Positions 1-11,408 of a stretch of DNA of 64,000 bases are shown in pieces. Position 1 is the first letter of the stretch. Each line of letters begins with the position of its first letter. Location: positions 1,302,001-1,366,000 of the forward strand of contig JACGCK010000003.1 of NCBI GenBank assembly GCA_014925825.1, in the 5' to 3' direction. Below the pieces are notes generated by a model. The model ran no database searches, was not told where the DNA came from, and worked only from the letters and a program-made list of their open reading frames with translations. The stretch is from Pholiota molesta. Lineage: Eukaryota; Basidiomycota; Agaricomycetes; Agaricales; Strophariaceae. The position numbers were made by a program, and so were the translations under genes.

Positions 1-3000
1 ATTGGGTGTCGGTGATCGTGGGTGGCCATTCTGTGTTTCCTCCATAGGTGTTTCGACCACTGCGGTGCCTTCTTTGTCGATGATTTCTTGATCGGATATC
101 CATTTCTCTGCTGGAGGCTCAGGAGGCTCATTTTCTCCACTCTTTTCGCTCTCAACTGTCGCCTCCCTTTCTTTTCCTTCGTTTGTCTCTTTTTTCTCGT
201 CGTTGGAAACTTCGGATACCTCTGCGCTGGGCTCTGAAGTAGACGTCAGAGTTACGAGCTGCTCATCTGCAACTGGTGGCATTAGGTCGTCGTCCTTCCC
301 TTCAATGAACCCGCCCTTGATGGTATCCCTAACCGGATCATATAACCCCTCACAAATAAATGTCTCAGACTCCTCCGATTCCGTAGGAATGACGGCAAAC
401 TTGACTCTGGTCTTGTCAGACTTTGTGTCAGGACTGATTGTGCCGATGAAATCGATGGACCCAAAGTATGCCACTCCCTTCCCCACTAACTTGTTGTTGA
501 CGATGGGATGAATGACACATCGATACGGGTTCATGCGTTGGTACACGCCCACGCTGAACCAGCCAAACCATTCCCCTTCAATTGGATGTGCAGCGTGCTC
601 GGGGGAGGAGTGGAAGATGGGAGGAGATTTAAATCGTCAAGCTTCAAAACTTCTCCGGCAGGTTTGGACAGAATCGACATGTTCGGGACCTGCTTTCCAG
701 TTACTGAAGTGTCCTTTTGGTCGACGTATTCGTCGGTCTGTGTTAGCAGGGTGTTCAGCCATGTATCGAGCTCATTTTTCTTATAGGCGGCATAAAACTA
801 GCGGAACATCAATGGGACAAATATCCATGTAATGCAGACAATACTTACCATTCCGTAGGAGAAACTATGAAACTGAGCATCAACGTCTTTATGCAATTGG
901 CGGAACTTGGCTGGATTCCATTAAGCCATATGAGTTCAGAATTTCATCCAAAATGAGAGGGATAGACGAACCTTCGAGATTCTTCTTACGTTCATCAAAC
1001 ACCCAGAACACCGACGAGAGTGAGTTAACATGGGACTCAAACTCCCTGGGATCCAATACAACGGTCTTCGCGATATTGACGATTTCCAGGTATCTTTGTA
1101 GGAGTAAATAAAGAAGCGGGAAAATACACTAGAGGGCCACAAATTAATCTTTGAAGTTCATACCTTCAGGTTGATTCTTATCAGATAATCTAACTCACCG
1201 TCTCGACCCTCGTGGATCCTGAGATAGTCATAATATCGAAAGACGACTCAATTACAAATCCCATCTCTTTGAGATTCGTATTCAAGTGCTCCAATTGCCA
1301 GGAGGCCACCTCGTTTGCCACTGCCAGTAATTTGGGATCACTGTAGGTATTAGGAAGTGGCTTAAGTGACCGGCAAAGTGCTTCCACACGTCTCATCACT
1401 TCTTCGTCTAGGAAGTCATCCACGTATGTGCGGTTCGCAACATGTATCGAAGGAAGCACCTTGTGCATCTGGAGCAATATCGAATAGATGTCTTTCTGAT
1501 ATCTAACAAGGTTGATATGCCATCCTTGCATTATGATCAAAATCAGCTTTGTTGAATATATGAACGGTTTAAAAAAGAAATACCAGCAGCCCAATAAGCA
1601 ATCCAGCTCAGCAGCCTGTTATGTTTTCGTGAGTACATATACTCTCGTTTGATGACGCGAATGAACTCATCGCATAGAACAGCGACTTACTTCATGTCTT
1701 TCGGACGATCGCGAGAAAGACCGAAACTATTTGCCTCCTTGACGCTTATAAACCCGGAGCCGTCTTCGTCAATGGCCTCGACAATTGGTTGGACATACGC
1801 AACGTCAATATACTCCAAGACCCACTTGGAATCGTCCGTATTGGACTCGGATGTGGTAGGTTGGAGCAAATTGGTTTCGCCTACATCTTGGGGCAATGGG
1901 ACTAAGCCTAGTGTTGGTGTTCCAACTGCAGAATTTCCGGAGCGAATATAGTCACGAAAGGTCAATACGAAGACCTTCGCTTTCACACTGCTTGGCCCCA
2001 GATTCTAGAGGAACAATCAGGCATTGATGACTTTGAAATAATAATTTCTAGTTACCATCCGAGTCCAGACGTCTTGAATTTCCTGAGGCAGAATTTCCAT
2101 TAGCTCGATCGAAAGGGTCCAAAAAGTTGACGTGGCAATCCTGAAACGTACTGGATCCTTGAGCCTGACCTCCTTCATCCTGTATCTCCCTTCTTCCATT
2201 ACCCTGATTGTCGTCACAGTTTCGAGGATTTTCCCCAGCTTCGGACCCTGCTCTTCTATGTCAGAAGTTATGCGTTGCAGGTTCTTGCTCTGGACTTCAA
2301 GGGCCTTCTCGAAACGTGAGTAATGCTTCTCCAATACCTTATCCAAATCCTCATTAAGCGCTTCCCTCAACGACTTTCGTAGGTCTTCCAGCTCAGCCTT
2401 GCCACTCTTGAGTGGCACTCCAGCCTTCGATGCGAGTTTTTGGAGGAGATTTGGATCGTTGACACACTTTTCGGGTCCTCCGATGTCATGTAAAAATTTG
2501 AAAACTTCGGCTTCTCGTGGAGTATCGAGGTTCCGGAATAAGACTGAGATGATTTTGTCAAGCTTGACATCCATGACGTCCACCTTCTCTGCAATGTCGC
2601 TGACGCCAATTGCGATATACTCCGAAATAACAGTTTGGAGCTCGGCACGGCGTTTGGAAAAAGTTTCCATGTGGCTCGCAAACGCTTTCTCGTAACCCTT
2701 CGCAAGAACCAACTTGTCTAAAATTATGGATCGTAAACAGAATCTTGAACGAGAAAGGTAAAATTGGCACCGAATTGCTACTCACTGAGAAATTTGCGAT
2801 TCATGAAGTACATGATATCACTTCTGCACTTGTCAATGTCCTTCCTAATGCACTCCACTGTCTCCGCCAGTCTGTCCTCGTAAAATTGTTTTTCTGCCTT
2901 ATGCATGTGCGAGCGACTGAGGTTTCGAAGTCTAATTATCCGAGAAATATACATCAGTAGGCAACGATTATACGCCACCAAGAATGAGTAGACGCACTGT

Positions 3001-3535
3001 AACATTGGACCCAGCATGCTCTGCATCTGTAACACCACGACTACAACTTTTTTGTTGTTGTCCCGTCGTGCGATGTCCAGACTAACGACCTCTCTAAAAG
3101 CAAAAATAACCACTAACAACGAAGCATAAACAAGTCAGCAGGTCGTAATAGACTGTATAATCCAAGAGAGAAGAACCTACCAGCAAGGAATGGATGTGCA
3201 TTTCCCAGAACTGTGAGCTCGTCCAACACAGTACCAGCACCACGTATAAATGAGTCAAGAAGACTATCGAGCTTCTGCGCAGTGTCTCCAGATATATCTC
3301 TTGAGGCAGCGGGTTTCAATTTCTCAGTGTCTTTCTTCAGGATTTCGTTTGCAGAAAATAATGCCGACAATTGGTACGCCTGCCGCTCCAGAAGAATCTC
3401 CGCTTCCGATTTCAAGTTGGGGTCATTATAGGGGCCAAGATCGTCGTTGTCGTCAGGAAGGGAAATTGAAGGTATCGACATATCAGTGTATGGAACGGAA
3501 TCAATGGAGTCAACGGAAAACTGGGGCTCTTCCAT
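1..3535 (-). CDS. EF-hand protein, 3' end beyond window
   Basis: Multi-exon minus-strand gene that leaves the window on its 3' side. I start it at the Met of MEEPQFSVDSID (3535); an ORF further upstream (Met at 3696) has a plausible donor but splices out of frame, so it is probably leader. In order the product has an acidic Ser-rich N-terminus, a hydrophobic stretch near 3000-3110 (VVIFAF...), long charged, probably coiled-coil helices (2020-2710), then one canonical EF-hand loop DEDGSGFISVKE (about 1720-1760) with Asp/Asp/Ser/Glu in the calcium-binding positions. Further exons follow at 1190-1450, 940-1080 and 1-800; the last is rich in Glu/Thr/Pro. The layout resembles the large single-EF-hand proteins common in Agaricomycetes, whose function is unknown to me. 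Calcium binding is inferred from the loop; exon ends are approximate. Confidence 0.75.
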
Positions 3536-4244
3536 CGCAGACTTGCAGTTTTAGCGCTGGTCGACAGATGTGAAGTCAAAGAAAGAGGCGACTCGATAAG
3601 CTGACTTGACTTAATAGTGCTCCTGTCGTGACACGATATGTGCTGCTCCCACATAAATTGGGACGTGAGTTCTGGAAGTTCCTTTTGGTCTGCCATAGTT
3701 GCTTCAAGTTACTCCGATGTCAGCCGCTATTTTGAGCGCTGTAATCGTCCAATGGTTGTGTACAGTTTGAATGCTGGGTAGCTTTCAGAGCAGAAGAATC
3801 CATTTAAGAACAAGGTACCCTTCACTACTTTGATGTGGCAGGCTGGCAGTTGATTCTCCGCTGACTTTGATATGATGAATGTTCGCTGAATCCAACTCAA
3901 CTGTGGAGATCATGCGAACATTGTCTACTTCTGGCACCACGGGCGTCTAACAGTGAGAATAATTCTATCGCAATGAATATCCCAACAACGCTATGTATCC
4001 CTTTATTGGGTACCTTCAGAGTGAATGGAGAACTCGAGGAAGTAGCAATTGGTTTTTGATGCGAATGGGAGCGCAAAGAACGATTTGAGAACGATTAATA
4101 GGGGAAAGGAAGAAGCGCCGGGATAAGTCCGCCCGTGAGAACGCCGGCCAGCAGCAGCTGTAGACCCGCCGCGATGAGCGGCCTTGCACTGACTTTCACC
4201 CCTCTTCCTCGTTCTGAGGACAGCTTCCACCCCCCACGCAGAGC
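3536..4244. other. Intergenic, divergent promoters
   Basis: Spacer between the EF-hand gene (leaving leftward) and the TMEM19-like gene (leaving rightward). The only open stretch is a 94-codon minus-strand ORF starting at 3696. It could hold a 5' leader exon of the EF-hand gene but cannot be joined to it in frame with the splice sites I see. Nothing else recognised. Confidence 0.5.
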
Positions 4245-5452
4245 ATGGCACCACCCTCACTCGAGCCTGCCCTCTCCCTCCTCTTCGCTCTCCTTCTCAG
4301 CGCGCACGGGCTAAGGCGTAAATCGCTTTCGCCGAGCGGCGCGTTTGCTGCATTTGTGGTGGGTTTCTTGACGCTGACAGGTGGGACGAGGGTATTTGGG
4401 GCGGCATTGATTGGGTTCTATGTGATTGGAAGTCGGGCGACGAAGTGTGAGTTTCCCTTCTCTGTTTCCGCCAGGCATTGGCGCCGGTTACTGATGCCGA
4501 GGTAATGCGATCTAGAAAAGATACTGACATCTCTAACTCGAATAGATGGTAAGAGCACGAAGGCGCGTCTAGAAGAAGGTCATCATGCGTCGGGCGCGGG
4601 GTATCGCACTGCCTGGCAGGTGGTGTGCAACAGCGCGGCAGGTGTGGTAGCCGCGTGTCTGTGGAACGCGGCGTTCGCGCCTCATAGCGTGCACGCGCTG
4701 CTTGCAGAGGCGGTGGGTGTGGATGTGCGGCGCGGGGTGCTAGGCATCAGCACGTCGATGATGGACAAAGCAGAGTGGTGTCCGCTGGATAGGAACGTTG
4801 GAGAGGGCTGGAGTCGAGCATTGGTGCTTGCTGCGCTAGGGTGCGTCGTATGCTCCTATTTTCGAAGGGCGAATGGAAATGCTAACGGAAGGACGGGGAT
4901 GTTCACAGACATTTTGCATGCTGCCTTGGGGATACGCTCGCGTCTGAGCTGGGTATACTGGGCGGGACACCCCGGCTGGTGACCACCTTGCAGCCAGTGC
5001 CGCGCGGGACGAACGGCGGTGTATCGGTAGGGGGTACATTGGCGTCGCTTGTGGGAGGCGGATTAGTGGGGTTAGTAGTCGGCGCAGGCCTAGCGTTGGA
5101 AAACCGCGGCGCATGTGGGATAACAGTAGTGGGAACATGTGTGGGGTATGGCATTTTGGGCGGCGGGCTCGGAAGCTTGGTGCGTGCGCTCTGTCTCGGG
5201 TCGTTGGTAATGAGCTCATAGAATATTAGGTGGACTCTGTGCTGGGTGCGACGGTGCAGGAGACACGGTATAACGAGACGCGGCGGGCTGTGGTAGTGGA
5301 GGGGCAGGGCGGGGAGGTTTTGAATGGCTGGAACGTGCTCTCCAACAACCAGGTAGGTCTGACCACCCTATTCTCTATGCACACCCAGACGGTATTTGCA
5401 GGTGAATTTGGTGTCAAGCGCCCTCACGGCCCTCGTTATCGCATCCATGTGA
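4245..5452 (+). CDS. TMEM19 / DUF92 integral membrane protein
   Basis: Five exons with consistent phase: 4245-4446, 4546-4840, 4909-5179, 5230-5352 and 5402-5452, giving 313 residues, usual for the family. The product begins with a hydrophobic helix (ALSLLFALLLSAHG). It carries the family hallmarks: GSRATKYGKSTKARLEEG across the first splice, the GDTLASELG signature in exon 3, a Gly-rich helix (GGTLASLVGGGLVG), SVLGATVQETRY and the C-terminal NNQVNLVSSALTALV. TMEM19 proteins are multi-pass membrane proteins; a relative in plants and bacteria is tied to phytol/prenol metabolism, but the fungal role is not established. The terminal exon is only 51 nt and would be easy to miss. Confidence 0.92.
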
Positions 5453-5789
5453 ATTCCCTGTCTCATGACAGAACACAGCAGTTCCACTGTTACTGTTGCC
5501 TCCAGGGGTCCCGTCGTCGCATATAGGATATAGGATTCTGTTCCTGGTTATGACCCGCAATTTTCTCAAATTGTAGAGGATGCTACGCAGAAGCAGCAGT
5601 TCGATGATAGTGATAGTGATAGATTATACACAGCACTGGCCCCTCCTGGGCCGCCGTGTCCCGAAGGTTATCCCGATACATGCCAGCTACGTATCTTCGC
5701 CTCCGGACCCAGAACACATTGATCATACAGAAATGTCCCTCCAGCTCTTCGCCTAGACGTCCATATGACCCCCATGTCCAAGGTAAATT

Positions 5790-6670
5790 AAGAAACCATC
5801 CCCGCACCACCTGTACTACTTCTTGGCAGATTGACCAGCCAATCCAGAGGCATAATCGGGACCAATATCGGTGTGTCATCAAAGATATGGAGGATTTCAT
5901 GAGTAAAATTTTGGAGTGAGCCTGTAATTTCTCTATTGTTAATGAGCTCAGTATGTCTCAATCCCTCCAGTGCTATTGGATGACAAGATAGAATTAACCT
6001 CATCAGAGACTTCCTGTGATCTGCATTTAATATTTTCAGGTAATGTCTCAAGAGGAGGGTAATCTGTTTGGGTCCTTCGCCTTCTGGACAGTATTCCAAT
6101 CTGCTGTGAAGTAAATACAGTTTCGAAGTACATTCTAGCTCTTGTTCAAGTTGTTCATTCATTGCTCCCCTAATAGTTATAGTCGTTATCAAGGTGATGA
6201 CAATGACAGACTTAATTTCTGAAAGGGAAGTCAATGCCAAGCTCCATGCTTTCTATGACCTTAAATGTATGTCTGTGATCCAAGATTGGTGGCCATTTCT
6301 GTCAAGATATATGGAGTCTCGGAGTGCTTTATGAGCCAGATATTCTGCTGGTAATTCCATAAGATACTTCAAGTTGCCAGCAGCCTTCGAAACTTTAGTG
6401 GTGTAAGTCTGGTCTCAGTAAAGAGCACAACAATTGCGGAATTTTTTGGTAAGCCTAGTAGACGACGTATAAACCCGTGCTGTATTTCTTGCAGTGGGGC
6501 AAGATTGCTCTTGTTGATATCCGGGCTTATTTCTGCTCCATGGGTAAGGTGCAAGTCGAGCAGGGCCGTGTACAGCGCTATACCTTCTTCTGGTGGAAGT
6601 AACCCAATGCTTGATTCCATCCCGAAGATTAGACCGGCAATCTGTCATACTTTGCTGGCTTTATGTATAT
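5790..6670 (-). pseudogene. Relic of agaric-type LINE reverse transcriptase, C-terminal part
   Basis: Minus-strand fragments line up with the region after the catalytic domain in non-LTR reverse transcriptases of Agaricomycetes: IGLLPPEEGIALYTALLDLH, then RRLLGLPKNSAIVVLFTETR, then (after a frameshift at about 6375) KYLMELPAEYLAHKALRDS, an in-frame stop (TAG near 6255), and YLLHSRLEY with LLLRHYLKILNADHRKSLMR. Order and spacing match the LINE C-terminus (GLPxxS, LFTETG, RHYLxxxxAHRK). At least one frameshift and one stop break it. The polymerase core (YADD box) and both element ends are missing, so it is a dead fragment. Recognition is from memory of the family; a protein search would settle it. 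Confidence 0.7.
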
Positions 6671-8964
6671 TCATGATCGGTTTTAAATTAAATAAAATAT
6701 ATTCCATGTAACCCCAACACAGGTATGTAAATCATCGAGCACGGTGACCTCGGGCAACTTGGTGGGATTGTCTGACATAGCAATAACTCATGCAAAAGAG
6801 ACCCTGAGACTCGAAGCGTAGTGGTGAGGCACAGAGGGGGAGCGACATTCGTCTCAGACTGCTCGTCGTGACTCATCGTTAAAGGTGTGCGCATCGTCCC
6901 CAAAACATTCGCGGGATCCACCCGATTGCTTCACTCGCATCTTCCCAACGTCGGAAGAGCTATTTACGAGGGCCCAGATGCTGCCGATTGCGCCCGATGA
7001 GCTGCGATGAGTGTGATAAGGCCTGAGAGGAGGTGGGGTGTGCGCGAGCGACTCACAGACTTTCCCCGCCGTTTTGCAGGATGTGTGTCTTCACCATCCA
7101 GTATAACAGTACGGTAGAGAGTACAGGTACACTGTCGCAAGGTCCAAGGGGTACGCAAGGGCACATAGGATGGTGGTAGGAAGAGGAAGGCGATGGGCTG
7201 GCGCCGTCTTTCGTCCACCCCTCCTTTTTTCACGTTGTTTTTGCCTCCCACGCAGTCAAAAACCTCCGGCCTCTCGCTCTCTCGCACGGCTCTGTCTTAG
7301 TGGTAAAGAACAGTAGCGGAGGAGGGGTTGTGAGCGGGTTTGTGAGGATTTTTCAGAGTTTTGTGTTTTTGATGGTGGTGGTTCGTGTTGTCATGAAGCG
7401 AATGACCATGAATTGTCGGCCTTGTTTTCGTTATTAGTACCATGACTGGTTCTGCCTCTTAATAAATGGGAAGAAGTTCGATAGCCTTCTTATCAGACTC
7501 ATGAATAATGCCATTTACAGTGCTGGGAGCGCTCGCAGATCTAGGGACCGTCCCGCTCAATCCTACGCCAAAGTAAGTGCCGAAAGAACAAAGATGTAAT
7601 TATCATTAATATCAAGATACACACATGCGACGGCCCCTTCGAGCGCTGAGCGCTGAGCAATATTGATCATGATGCATCAATTGCATCCATTCATGTAAAG
7701 CTAGCCTAATATTTTGCAGCCCCGACCCCCGAGGTGGGGTACATCCATGATTCTAATTAAAGAGTTCATAATCAAAGAAGATAGAAATCTAAATGCAAAG
7801 ATGAACAGTCGTTACAGTCCACATATGTTTCAGAAAGACAGAATTAATCTCCTTGAACATGGCGCCTACTAGCTCATCTGTTCTGTCACTTAGTTCGTGG
7901 GCTGGTGGGACTGAAGTTGGTAGAGAGTATGGTGTAGGGGCATTTGCTAGGCGCTGTTTCTGACTCTGACTCGGAGCGGCGTGGTGGCCCAGTGAACAGT
8001 GAACGTGCGACCTCATTTATGAGTTTGTATTTCAAGCCTTGTTTGCTTGCTCCATGTCGCCATGACTTGCCTCCACTCCACCTCCTCGTCGACGCCTGAC
8101 ATGATCGTAGGTATATATTTCAAGCAAATTGCGATGTCCAGGATCAAAATAAAATGTAATAAAGCACTGATTTATTGTTGTCCTCTGTAGTCCTCTGTGG
8201 TCCATGGAATTTCGCCGCATCATATTGATGCAGTCGGATAAATATACATAGCCGATCGTGGTCTTTCCGACTAGCCCGACCAGCATCATCGTCCTGAAGA
8301 TGAATGTACGCCCTTCCATCCTCCGAATGTTTTGGCAAAAACTAAAGCTGGCAAATGATTCTCGTGGTTGACACTCCAAACCAGGCCCTCGGGCCTCAGT
8401 CAGTGACCACCCTTGCATATCCCACAGGCGCTCACAGCGACCGATCCTACCTTTCATTGCTCCATCCATAATTTATTTCAAATAGATAACCAATTTAGGG
8501 CATTAGATGATCCACTAAGTACCCGACGCGGCCATCTTTGTTGGCGGCACCAATCCTCGCAACAGTCGATCCGTACTTAGGACGCGCCATGCGTATGCAC
8601 TTTATTTTATAACACCGGAGCCTCGACAACGTGCCCCCGTTTGCTCCTTGCTTGCGCCCACCCCGCACGTCCCCCGCACGCCCATGCTACAAGAAAATTG
8701 AATACCCCGGTGGTCTGCTGCCTTCATCTCGCCTTCTTTCACAGTATTATCCTTTCGTCGTTCGGACGCTGGCATAACTTATCGCCATTCTCTGTGTGGC
8801 ATTTTATAGGGGCCACACCTCCTTCCCTTGGAGACGACTGAGCATTGTTGACGTGGGCGCCTCAATAGGAGACGCCTGAGTGGAGAATGCGCTTTTTTGT
8901 GAGCCCGACTACTTCACTCAAAATATATACGGGATATGAGAGACTAACAGAGTCTAGAGCACAG
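6671..8964. other. Long stretch without a recognisable gene
   Basis: About 2.3 kb with only short ORFs (up to 145 codons, e.g. 8032-8469 minus) that match nothing I know and lack supporting splice structure. Near 7640 there is a short direct repeat of GAGCGCT; a similar motif occurs near 34770. A TATA-like TTTTATAGG lies near 8800, upstream of the DUF6533 gene. Confidence 0.4.
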
Positions 8965-10775
8965 ATTACATATACAGTTCAAATGTCCTCTTAACAGCAG
9001 CGACAGTTTTGGTGCTTATTCCATCAAGTCTCCTCGATATCCGTGGTTAACTGCTACTTTTTACTAGGTCTGGGAGATTTTAACTACTCTAGATGATGAG
9101 GTTCGTAAGAATTGGTATCATATTTTCCACAACGATAGAGATTCTTAACCTCGCCTACAGGTGAACTACATCTGGAAGCAGCCTTGGACCTTGGGCACAT
9201 TCTTGTTTTGGGCGAACCGGTATCTGCCTTTCTTTGATACAATCATTGCAATGAGAAGTATGCCTCTATCCTTGCAGCTTTCTCCCGCGAGAGAAGCGTC
9301 CGTACTGACTAATCCTCCGCTCTGATGTTGTAGTGCAATTTTCGAGGGATATGAGTCCAGCGGTACACATTCCTTGCTCAAGTCCACATGATTTCGGTTG
9401 CTCATGCGTTCCTACTAGGCCTGCCGTACTCATTACCTTGGCATGACCTGTGCGTGAACTCCTGAGCTTTTACCGGCCTCTACTTACTTTGCTCAACCAA
9501 CCATAGGGGTGATGATTACAGGCTTAATTTTGGCGGAATGTACGTCTTCCTATTATTTTTACGGCTTGCGATCTTACCCTTCCCGAAGTCATCATTATCC
9601 TCCGGACTTGGGCGATATGGAAACACAAGCGCTCCGTCCGTATTTTTCTCGCCGCGATGTCGTTTGTGAGTCTTCCTACCGGACGTCCCTTCAGTTCTTC
9701 ACCCGCTTATAAGAACGGAAACAGTGTACTCTCCTCCCTGCAATTGCTACACTTGTTGTAGAGATCCACTCTTTCAGATGTATGTTTTTTTGCACTACCA
9801 TTGTCTTTCTGTCGACCTTAGATGCCTCTTCATCTCTTTGCCACTACAGTCGCCCCGACGACGGAACATGGTTATGGCTGTAACTTGGTATACGCCGAGA
9901 GACTCATCGTAGTCCCATATTGTATGGTAGCTATATCTGAAACAGGTACGTTTATAGTTCGACTACTTAGTCTTCCGACAGTATCTGATCATATATGCAG
10001 TGGTGGTCATTTTAACCCTTGCCAGAGGGATCAATCATCGTACGCTTCATGAACTTGGGTACCTTGTAGATTCAAAATGTACTCATGATCCTCTTGTCCA
10101 GTTTCACTCTCTTCTAAAACGTCATGGGTTGGGCGCGTCTACGGCTATGGTATGTAAATCTGCCTTTACATACAGGCGTTACTGATAAATGCACATAGGT
10201 CTTATGTTCTACATCTACCTCCTAGGTCAGTACTGCATTTGTCTTTTCCCGAGTGTGTACGGTGTATTAAATCCTGGCAGTGTTTACTCTCATCAACATT
10301 GTGGTTCCCCTTGTGGCACAGGTAGATACACCCAACTTTCCCCTTCTGACCTTTCCTTACATAAATTCAACAGCAACCGCGTTATAAAAGCTACCTCGCG
10401 GTGTAATTCCCTTCTTTTTTCTCTCCTACCGAAACCCGAGCTTATGTTCTTCCTTTCCTATCCAGTTCGCAACATGTCTTCCACTCAATCTTCTGCACGC
10501 GCGTGATCCTTTTCATCCAACGGCAACGCTGGGCGCGCCGCTCAGGCGCTGCACCGCGCACCGACGACGACAACGACGACAACGACGACTGCGCGGACTC
10601 ACACCTGTATACGCGCAATCAAACGAGGACGGCGAATCAGACTCGGACGAGCGACATCACTGAGTCTGTCCCCGAAGGCGACTACATCCGACAAAACGGT
10701 CGTGATCGGGATATTGAGCTGACGGCGTATCAAACGGGGACTGAATCTACGCATGGTAAGGATTGGACGCAGTAG
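8965..10775 (+). CDS. DUF6533 multi-pass membrane protein
   Basis: Assembled from about 12 short exons whose phases all agree, so a plain ORF scan misses it. First exons I can place: 8965-9011, 9068-9100 and 9161-9257, giving VLLTAATVL, VWEILTTLDDE and VNYIWKQPWTLGTFLFWANR, the DUF6533 signature (LTLDxEVxxIWxxPWTxGxxLFxxNRY). Later exons give MQFSRDMSPA, WVMITGLILAEF, IIILRTWAIWKHKRS, TLLPAIATLVVEIHSF, YAERLIVVPYCMVAISET, VVVILTLARG, GLMFYIYLL, VFTLINIVVPL and HVFHSIFCTRVILFIQ: about seven membrane helices, as usual. The last exon (10466-10775) adds an Asp-rich cytoplasmic tail. The initiator exon is not resolved; the start given is the first in-frame exon. Function is unknown; receptor-like topology is only an inference. 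Confidence 0.78.
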
Positions 10776-11408
10776 AGGCGACGCTTTCGCGATGGACGAT
10801 AGACGACACGAAAACTAAAATAAGTCGATTGTACGCGCAAGAGCTGCATGATATTATAGCCTAGACAGTCCTTAATCCTCCCCTTCCCCTACATACACAA
10901 GGTCACCTGTATTTTAGCCATCCAGCATTCATTCGTACGTACTTCCTTCCCGACTTTCACAAATAAATGAGTACTTCATTTAAGTATACGAGAATGCACC
11001 GAAGCTTGTCTTCTGTGAAGCCAATTAAGTTTGTAGGTCATGATTTCACACCCACCCTAAGTTTGGATGTCCAATTTTATATCTCAATTGCTCTTCGCCA
11101 CCCATGATCAGGCGCAGTTCTTGATTTTCTGCGCGATTCTTGCAGATTCTTGCTTCTCTGCCCCCATCATCTTTCCGGCTCAAATCATGGGGTTCTTTAG
11201 TGTAAATATAAGCGCGTTCAAGTTCGTTACAAGTTTATGAACCCAAAGCCAAAGCTACATGATCACTATTAGTGGTATCATTTCTCCCATTATGTACTAT
11301 GCGATTGATTATACAGAATCTACTTATTGTATGCCTTCACGGCCGGGCATGGGGCAGCAACACCGGTGTAAGCACCATATGGAGTGGGGTATAGCAAGAT
11401 GAACCAGC
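10776..11408. other. Intergenic, convergent 3' ends
   Basis: AT-rich spacer between the converging DUF6533 and mannosyltransferase genes. No ORF of note and no repeat recognised. Confidence 0.5.

Noticed and set aside
3412..3696. Met at 3696 as start of the EF-hand protein
   Set aside because: Its splice to the next exon leads to a stop; the exon's own Met at 3535 keeps the frame.
8032..8469. 145-codon minus-strand ORF
   Set aside because: No recognisable motif, no splice support, average base composition; may be chance.
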